NCBI RefSeq assembly: GCF_001522545.3
Contig: NC_031774.1
Span: forward strand, 50,063,363 to 50,127,362
From: Parus major
Taxonomy: Eukaryota; Chordata; Aves; Passeriformes; Paridae
Reading direction: 5' to 3'
DNA length: 64,000 nt
Made by a program: the position numbers and the translations under genes. Under the pieces are notes generated by a model. The model saw nothing but the letters and a program-made list of their open reading frames with translations. It was not told the origin of the DNA and made no database searches. Positions 1 to 10,000 of this stretch are shown here, one piece after another. Every line of letters begins with the position of its first letter. Positions within the stretch are counted from its first letter, which is position 1.

Positions 1-893
1 TCTGCGCATTCTTTAAGGTTGAACAAAAATATTTTGCTTGTTTTTCTGTCTCGGTACAGTGTACTTTCTAAGTCTTAACTACTTTTGACTCAGAGTTCTA
101 TGTGCAAGAGAGGGCTGCTTCCACCAGGTCAGAGTACCCTTAGCAAAAACTTCTCTTGATAGGAATCTGTTGTACCTGACACATTATATCCATAGACATG
201 GATGAAGGAAAAGACAATTCCTTTTTCCTAACTTAGATCAGCTCCTCACTTGTGCTAAACATCAAGCTTTGATGCAAGGTACACATTTCAGTAATAGAAT
301 CACTAGTAATCATTTATTTGTACTTCATAATATTAATGGTTCACCAAATTAGAGATACTCCAATCTAGTTGGTTTTGATGGTGTTGAGACTAAGAAGCTA
401 CTTGAACAAGCCAAACTCATCAATAAAGAAGTACAGGCTCCTCTGGAGAGTGATCAGTGCATTCTGTCAGATATACAAGGACCTCTAGCTTAGACTTTGG
501 TACAAGTTCAGGATCTGGAGGCTGTAGAATATCTTTTCAGGATAAAAGTGACTGGGTTACAGGGTTTTTGCTAAGGTGTAGTGCTACTGCAGGTCAAATT
601 ATTTTGCTTAAACCCCCTTGAAAGTTTTAAATGAACCTATTTTAGTTTGTCCTTGACCTAGACTGAATATGTACACTTTTCATTTTTGAGATGGGAGAGA
701 ATATATCACAAGATGTTCTAATCCAGCCTTTTCTGTGGGTCTGTGTGTTTTGGCCCAGCACCCCATGCCCACTGTTGTCACTGTTTAAATGCAATCCTTA
801 AGAGAAAGTAGAGAAACTGAGAAAAAAAAATGGGGAGAAAAGAGCTATTAAGCTGAGTATTTCAGTAGTAATGCCTTTTTAAATTCTATTCAG
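1..893 (+). other. EML1: EML1 intron (3' part)
   Basis: Ends in the acceptor before the first exon seen. No exon is recognised in it. A 46-codon open stretch at 353-493 is described in the findings. Confidence 0.85.
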
Positions 894-1048
894 GTACCAA
901 CAGAATAAGCCACGCAGTTCAAGGAGCACACGAGGGTGGAATATTTGCACTGTGTATGCTGCGAGATGGCACATTGGTATCAGGAGGTGGAAAAGACCGA
1001 AAGCTGATATCTTGGAATGGAAATTACCAAAAAATTCACAAAACTGAG
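894..1048 (+). CDS. EML1: EML1 exon, 10th from last
   Basis: The acceptor is ttctattcag. The exon opens in the middle of a Gly codon, reads TNRISHAVQGAHEGG and on to SWNGNYQKIHKTE, and contains the blade motif LVSGGGKDRKLISW. It holds 51 complete codons. The donor gtgata is weak at +3 to +5 but leaves the frame correct for the next exon, which starts with IPEQFGPIR. Confidence 0.95.
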
Positions 1049-4000
1049 GTGATATTGCCTACCTTGAAATTACTCTGCTGCTTAAAATGAAATTATCTTT
1101 TCCTCTGAGCAGCATTTTTAATAAATTATTTTTCTTATGAATATGTATTCTATGGAAAATCAGATCAATGGTAAAATACAATGTTTTCATATGCTGAGTT
1201 GGAAGGGACCCATCAGGATAAAGTCCAACTCTTGGCCCTGTACAGGACAACCCAAATTTTCAGTCCTCAGGTCATTCCTGTGATTCCCTATTCATTAACA
1301 TAGTATTTTCTTTCTAAGTTCTGTGGTAACTGGAAAATAAATCTTGTGTTCATATCTTCCCATATTATTTCTTCCTTTTTTAGCATTTAATAATGTGATG
1401 TAACATTTTACTTCAAAGTATTACAGGATTGAAATGATTTTGTACTTTTCTCTTCCCCCAAATGATGTGAAGATTTTTTGAGGGTTTTAATACTTAAAGT
1501 TTTTCATTAATTTCTTGGTTGATGTTGTTGTTTTTTAAATGTAATTAAAATAAAATTTGAAAAATTACTCTAGCTGCTATGTAGGAACTTTAAAGATTAA
1601 AGCAGATTTTGTTTGGACAGAAATACTTTGACTGTTTACATACTGAATGTAAGAGAAGAATCAGCAGAAGTCTGAGGAAGGGCTTCAACTCTACCATATA
1701 ATATTAAATAATAATACCATAACATAATAAATAATAATATTTAAAGTTGCAAACATATATGCAACTGGAATGGCATGTCTGTTTTTGTAATTCAGTTTTT
1801 AACACAGAACAAGGGACATGCTTCTTGTGCTGTTTCTAACTGTGGTGTCCTTTTTCTCTTGTTTGTTCATATTCTGGTATTCCTTGTTATTTCACATCTT
1901 CCCTTGAACTTCATTTTTGAGATTTGCACTGGCTCTTTCAGAACCTAGGCTGCAGTTAAAGAAACATTCATTGCAAGAAAATGCTCTAAGTAGAAATGCT
2001 TAGTCTGATCTCACAGCTGCAATTAAATGCTATTGAATTAATACAGCATGAAGGAACCTTTTGTGTTTCTTGAAATACTTGGTTTATCTGAGTATTCTGT
2101 AGATAAGAATGTCTTGTCTTGCAGAGTTATAGAAGTCACTGAGCAGATGCAAGCTGTTATAAAGTTTTGCAAGACAGGTACATGTTTAATACAGCAAATT
2201 GTTGAAACGATTTGTTTCATTCCTTCACTGTGCAATATTTATTAAAACAGGTTTACTAGCCTGCATATCTTTAAAAATGGCAATATCTGACAAATTGTCT
2301 GATTTATCTATCCTTTTGTCTGTTATGACCACAGATTCCAGAGCAGTTTGGTCCAATAAGAACAGTAGCAGAAGGAAAAGGGGATGTTGTATTAATAGGA
2401 ACCACCAGAAACTTTGTCCTACAGGGCACGCTGTCGGGAGATTTTTTCCCAATTACCCAGGTAAGCTGGGTTTCCTTACAGGAGCACTTCTAAGTGCGTA
2501 AGAGCAGTAAATATCCTGTTTAAAGTTAATTTTCACAAATATCCATCTATTTGATTTATTATTACACTACTTGCAGCAATAAGAATGATTATAAATATGT
2601 ATCTATCAAAGCTACCATGTTTTTGCAATGTTTTAATATAGTTTGGTCATTTTAATACAGTTTAAACATGTTTAGTTTTTATAGCCTGTCCTTCTTGTCT
2701 AAAAACATCTCTGTTTGCATAGGGTCACACTGATGAGCTTTGGGGACTTGCAGTCCATTCCTCTAAGCCTCAGTTCTTCACATGTGGACATGACAAACAC
2801 ATTACACTCTGGGATGCAACCACTCACCATCCTATCTGGGACAAGATTATAGAGGTACAAATTTATTAAATACAGCTCTCCTGTTATGGAAATTCTCTAG
2901 TCATTTTGGTTTTTCTTAAGATTATTGCTTAAAAATACCTTAAAATATTAATTTGAGGGAAAAAATAATTTCACGTTAGCTTGTTTTTGTCATAGAGATC
3001 AAAGTAAAAGCTTTTTAATGTTCCTATTCTGAGTACAAGTTAGATTAAATGCACTGTTTGAACCTCTAGTTTATTCAATGAACTATCTTAGCATTTGCTT
3101 TGAAATTATACTTTAAAAAACAAGGAACTTTTCCTTTCTGGAATTCTGTAGTGTTTTAGAAGCTGTGCATAGAAATCCTGGATCTCAGCAATTCTCTGAA
3201 ATTTTCTTTAGAGTTAGTAATTCTTTTAAATTAGTCACTTGCTTATAATTAATGAGAATATCCTTTCCACCCAGTCCCTAGGTCTAGTAATTACCAATTA
3301 CTAAAAATGTCAACAGATTTATTGAAAGAGCTTCAATGTCATACTGTTTTAAAATACAGAAAATTAAGGAAACAAGCATTTGCATGAAATGGATCACTGG
3401 GCTGGGTTTTTTGCTTACATTTTAAAATTATATTTTAATGGTATGAGGAGAAAAAAAAAAAGCTATATTGGTATTTTCTGCTATAACCTCAAAAGTTCTG
3501 GACTTCATTCTTTATAACTGGTCAAGTATTAGAAAGAAAATGCTTACCTTGCTTTTAGGCATATATTGAAATGGCAAGAAAAACACTAGAGTTTAATAAA
3601 GTAAAATGTTTTAAAATTGCACATCCAAATAAGAAACCCAGTTTAGGCCCTTAATCTCCCACTGAGCTCCAGTTTGACAGGTGCTGGACAAAGGTGTTGG
3701 TGTGTGTAGGAGTCAGGCTCTACCCCTCCTGCAAAGTGCCACATACCTTTATTGAATAAGGGACTTGCTTGTCCTTCAGATTGTGGGTAAACTGCAGCTT
3801 TGATACTTAATTCTAAGGTCAGCTCTAGTATAAAAAGTTATTTTTATCTCTTCTTTGTGATTTGTTGAGAAGCTGTCATTGCCCATGTTATTGTTAAGAA
3901 ATTATTTGCCAAATTATTTTTCAATAGTAAAGAAAACAGTGGCCTTGTATACATGGAAGTTAATTGGATAATTTTTCAATTAATTAAAAATGGTTTTTAT

Positions 4001-7000
4001 CCCTTAAGTTTATACTGAAAGAGAAAAAATTACTCCTAAAAATCAGCAAGATAGTTTTACTAGTTCCAAAGGCAGATATTTGAACTGTACTTTTGTTATA
4101 ACATGATAATTTGGACTAATAAAAAAGCGTGCTTCTTTCTGAAACATTCCAGGATCCAGCACAGTCTTCAGGTTTTCATCCTTCAGCATCTGTTGTTGCA
4201 GTAGGGACACTGACTGGAAGGTAAGAGGTGCAGAGCTACACCTTGGGCACCAACAAACACTGACATTTCCAGCTCGTATCCAAGTTCATGTTCTGACTTT
4301 ACAGGTGTATGCAATGACACATCTTCATTCCCTACTGATTTCTCTTAGATGTCACAGTGAAATTTATTTGTATTTCCTTAGTGCCTAGAAACCCTAGGCT
4401 TGGGCCAGCACCCTGTGTTTGCTGAGTGTTGCATGAACAAAGAGATGATTTCTGCTGTGGCAGAGAAACAGTGTAAGATCAGTGGGAGGGGGACATTTAG
4501 AGAGGGCAGGAAGTCTAGCTTAGCTCTGAGACCAGGCATGGGAAGTACTGTCACCATACCAGTGACCTAAACGTTAAATCTTTGTGTCCACTGGGAAAAA
4601 GGAGAGGACAAAGGAGTCTGATACAGTGGGCTAACTTTGCAGATATGGGGGGAGATTTTCTCCAAGGCCTTTGGGCTGCATGGAAGAAATCACAGAAACA
4701 TTTTGTGCATTGGAAAATGTAGCAAGTGGTTTGTGATCCCTAATGCAGTAAACCAGAGGCTGTAAAAAATTTAGCGAGTATGCTATACCTAGTGTAAAAA
4801 TGCACATTAAGAGACTTGTTCTGCATGAAGAGTGTGAGGGATAAACAAGGCAGGGGAAACTGAGGTGCAGGAGAATATTTTAGACAGCAGGTTGAGCCCT
4901 TGGTGACATCAGTGGCAGCTGCTGGGTTTATCTGTGGTGGTCTCTCATAGGAGGGACTGCCTTTGCTTAACTTCTCCCTCTCCTTTAATGTCACTTGAGG
5001 GCAGACTTGGCTGTTAGTACTGAAAAGAGTTCCAGTTCACTGAGAACGTATAGGAAGCTTGTAGGTTATTCCACATTTTATATCAGCCCTAAATAAAGGA
5101 TTTGCTTTTGTTACTGAATGTACTTTATTTACTAAATATAGTAAAACAAAAAGAGAAGCTTTGACAGGAATCTTCTCTTTGTCTTTAGTAATTTGATGCA
5201 AGTATTGAAATGTAAATTTTATCTTTGTTCTTTCTACATGTTTCCACAAACTAATTTTTGGTTCATTAAAATTAATTAATTAAATAAAACTATGGAAACA
5301 AGAATGAATTAATTAACTTTAAAATTAATTAATTAATCTCTTTCTTCTGTCAGAAGAGAATGGTCCTGATGCTTGCTTGTGTTTTCCCTTGCCCTAGGAT
5401 TTAATGCAGGCATCAATTTAAACATCAGCATAGCACAGGAAGGTCTTTAAAGGAGAAGGGACATCACAGGCAATGCTTACTTTATTCTTATGCATGACAT
5501 ATTAAAACACACTAAAATCTGATATTGGGGTCAATGCCTGAACGTTTTTGTGGTTAAAAAAGATGTGAAGGAAACTCTCCTTGCGTTAAAGTAAAAGTAG
5601 ACCAAACTAAGTTACAGTTGCTGTTTTTCTCTTCTCGGTATAAAACTTATGCTATTTTGACAGAAGTTGGTCAAGATTACAGTAAATTTAAATTCCTTAT
5701 GGAATGATTTATTGGCCTCTTTCTGTGTTTACAACAGGTGGTTTGTGTTTGACACAGAAACAAAAGACTTGGTCACTGTACACACAGATGGAAATGAACA
5801 GCTGTCTGTAATGCGTTATTCACCAGGTTTGAGAGCATTTATTTACTGGGGAAAAAAAAGGTGTTGAATTTTTTTATTAATTTAGTGGTTGGTTTGTTTT
5901 AAAAAAGTCTCTGCTTGCCATACTGAAGTTGAAAATAAGTGTGGCATGAAACATTGGCAGGACTTTATGGGTGGTGTCTTAAGCTCTGGTTTTGTTTTCC
6001 CTCCCTCCCCAACACACTCAATATGGTTTCACTGTGAAGAAGGGAAAAAAAAAACAACAACTCTGCAGCCTGTTGTAATTGGGTTAGCCTGAAATGGACT
6101 ATAGCTGCTTCCAGGAATGTTATGTGTTTTTAACAGTACTATTTGTTAGTATAAAATTCCTGCTTTTTAGTCTTGATAGATACATCAACATGCAACTGGA
6201 AAATTAAAAATATAATTTCATTTATTCATTTTTCAGTATCAAGGCCTTTAAGAACAGTTCCTCTTGTCTGTGACATACAAACTTATTAAGATTAGCCTAA
6301 GCTCTTTCTTACAGGAATAATTGCAGTTTCACTTTTGTGTTTATAGATGGAAACTTCTTGGCAATAGGTTCCCATGACAACTGTATTTATATATATGGTG
6401 TAAGTGAAAATGGAAGAAAGTACACTAGAATTGGCAAATGTTCAGTAAGTAATCTTTTTTCTCCACAAGTATCAACACCCAAAGCGTATTTTGTAGCGCT
6501 GTATTAATGTTGTCACATTGTGGCACACTATTAATGCAGTTAATACAATACTTTTTCTTTTGTAGGGTCATTCCAGCTTCATTACTCATCTGGATTGGTC
6601 TGTTAATTCACAATATCTCGTGTCTAATTCAGGAGACTATGAAATCTTATACTGTGAGTAAGAATTATATTTAGTCCTTTAGTGCAAAGTTCAGGCAGTC
6701 TAATACAGATTTAAAATTTAAATGAGACCATATAACTGCCAAGATCAACCATATGTTTTAATTCATCTGGTGTAATCAGAAATCTATACAATCTGAGAAT
6801 TAAATATGTTGTTAGTGAGGTATTTTTCTTTTGTAGGGATCCCCTCTGCTTGTAAACAAGTTGTGAGTGTTGAAACAACTAGGGATATAGAATGGGCCAC
6901 TTACACCTGTACTTTAGGATTCCATGTTTTTGGTAAGTATATTTCCTCTTACAAGCTCTTACCATGCTTCTTATTAACAAACACTTGTAATGCCAACTTT

Positions 7001-10000
7001 TGCTTATGAAACATGACTATTCATAATTCAGGGAAAAATACAGAACTTCTGTTATGCCATTTTTATTACAATCTGTCTTCTTATTTCAATCCAGAAAGAT
7101 TCTGATTTAATATTCTTGCTAGCTTCAAGTACAAATAGCATTAGAACATAAGTGGGAGATAAGGAAAAAATCACATACTGCCCTTTCTGTCACAGTAGAG
7201 CAGCTTCTCATAATTTTTAATTTCAAGTACCAGTTCTGTGAAATTGTCATGTATTTAGGCAGTTACTGGGTCGAATCTCCTTACCAGAACTGGTTCCATT
7301 TGCTCTGATTACTGTGCAAACACAAAAATTGATAAGTCTTTCTCATTAAGAAGTTATCATGCATTGTGATACAGCCTGTAGCAATTAAATTGAGTGAAAG
7401 AAATTTAAAAAGAAAAATATAACAAAACCTAATGGTTTGTTTCCATGGGACTTCTCTTTTGCCAGTTTTGAAGGATCCAGTTTCCCCAGTGTAGTCTGGA
7501 GCCTTGTACTCATTCTATAATATGTGCAGAACTGGGCAGATGGTTACAAACACTGAGTATGAGAAGCTTCAAATTCTTGAGTCCTCAAGAGGAAATAGGA
7601 AGCCATGGTAGAAGTTCAGAGAAGGGTCTGGTTTAGTATAAGTGGTAGGCAAGGACTATTTGCAGCCATGTTTCAAGTAGAATAGATTGCAGTGTTGTGT
7701 TTGAAGGCAGCCATAAAGGACATGTTTTCAGTGCCTGAAGATGCTATGGCAGTAGCAGTATGCTGGGAAAACACGTTCAAATTTTCTGTCATTTAGCTGA
7801 CAAGCAGTGCTTGGATATCACTTGGATATCACAGCATGCAGATTAAGTAAAAGCAGGAAATTCTGGAAGATTGGCTGCATGTTGACATAATGTATTTTTC
7901 ATTTAAGGGATAGAGGCCCTTAAGGAACTATAAAAATATTTCTGAGGTTTTAGTAGACCCTACACATAGTTACAGAGCTACAAACTCTTTGCATTTAACA
8001 TTTAACATCACAGGCTCAGATACTCCGAGATACTAAATACTTTATGTGAGGGTTCCTTACTTTTTAATTCAGATTCCTGCAAAATACAGTGCTATTATAA
8101 TCTGGGGCTGCTTTTGGTGCATAGAAACTCAGAGGAGAGAGGCATATCACACTTGAGAAGGATTCTCCCCATTCCTTGCAACAGATCAGCTTTTTGAGAC
8201 AAAATAATCTACGGAGCGGGGAGGAGAAATGACACTGCTAAAGCTGAAGTGTTGCAAAACCCAACACTTTAAAAATATTTCTTTAATAAAAGACATACTA
8301 CAATTTGATGACAAACCCAGTTAGTGCCTACTGCTTTCAGTAGGGAAGGAGTAGTTTTGAAAGTTGAAATGTCAGGTATTTTCTAAGTATTTGAGTGTGA
8401 TCAACCTCGTTGTATCTGTAAAAACAATTGGTTACTGTCAACATGAGACCTTTAGTACTTATTTTCAACACCTGACAGAGAACAGGCAAAGTACTGAGAA
8501 ACTGCAGAATGAATGCAATATCTGCAGGATCATATATATACACCTTTAGAGTCTATATGGAGAGGCTAAAGAGCAGGGTGGCTAGAATAATGAATTGAAG
8601 AAGTACATAGATAATGAGTTGGAAACCAAACCATTTTAATTGGAAGCCCATTTGTACTTTGGGGCCTCAGAGCAGCCAGTTAGAACTTTTAGTTCTAACA
8701 GTTAGTCTTCACATGCTTGCTGGGATTGCTTCACTGGACACAGAAACTGCAATCACACCATCCAGGATGTGAGGCTTCTGGTATATTGATCGTTCAGTAG
8801 CTATGGCTGACTGAAACTAGGGATGTTTTCTCTCTCTGGTAGAACCACATAAAAAACCCAAATTATGCATAGCACATGCAGATCAGCGTAACCAATGCAG
8901 GGGGAAAAGGGAACACTGACTGGTCCCTTGAACACCTGTCTTTGAGCATGGGAACAGATTAGTCAGTCTGGAAGAGATGATTCAACTGAAAATCAATAGC
9001 ATGTAAAAAATTGTGCTTGAGGGAGGATGTTTTAGTGACACAAGCACATAAATGTGAAGGAGCAAAGACTTTAAAACACTTACTGATCTATAAGCTCTTT
9101 CAAGAGCCGTGTGCTGCTGGATACACAAGTAAGGTATCAGTTCATAGCACATGTCCAGTTTTGAAAAAAATAGCATTTGAGGTCAAGGACAGGAACAGAA
9201 GAAATCTAAGATACTCTACAAAGCCTGATAATGTTGCAAGCAAAGCAGAGCTCAGACTGGTTGTGTTCAAAACCGACTAGAACACTGTAAATTGAATATT
9301 ATGTTTGTTTGAATATATTTACTAATAGTATGCGTGATAAATCAGCATGTAAAGTTTTTAGGTGGTGTAAAGCTGCAGGATTAGCAAGTTGTCTCGAGAA
9401 ACAGCGGAGTGGTATGAAAAAAGGAAGGAATTCAATAGAGCCAAAGAGGAGGCTCCTCACTAGAATGGCAGAACCCAGTTGTACGAATGCAGAACAGATG
9501 AGAGCAGATCTGTACAGAAGGATCAGATTACTCTTGCATACAAACTAAACATGAGTCAACAGCATTATGCTGTTGTAGGAAAGGAAGATACATTAGTGGG
9601 ATGTGTAATGAAAAGGATGTCATACAGAATGTGAAGCTATCATCCATTTATCAGTATTGGCTTCAGTCACAGCTGGAATGGCTGCTGCTGTTTTTTGCAC
9701 ATTGGACCAACAGATAATGTGCTGATGAGCAAGAATAATTAATTATCCATCTAAATATTGTTCTGAGAGAAGAGAGTAATGAATGAATTTTAGAGAAGAG
9801 GAGGAGAAAATAGCATGGCATCAGTCTTCAAATGAGAGAAAGGAAATGGTCTTTTACAGGTCTGTAGAGAATGGGAAAAAATAAGGACTACTTTTTCAGC
9901 AAGGGGGATTCAATTTGCATATTCAAAAAAACTGAGGCAATGGAATAAATTTTGAAAGAACCAAGAGATTCAAAGAAAAACCATATTATTATCCTTTCCC

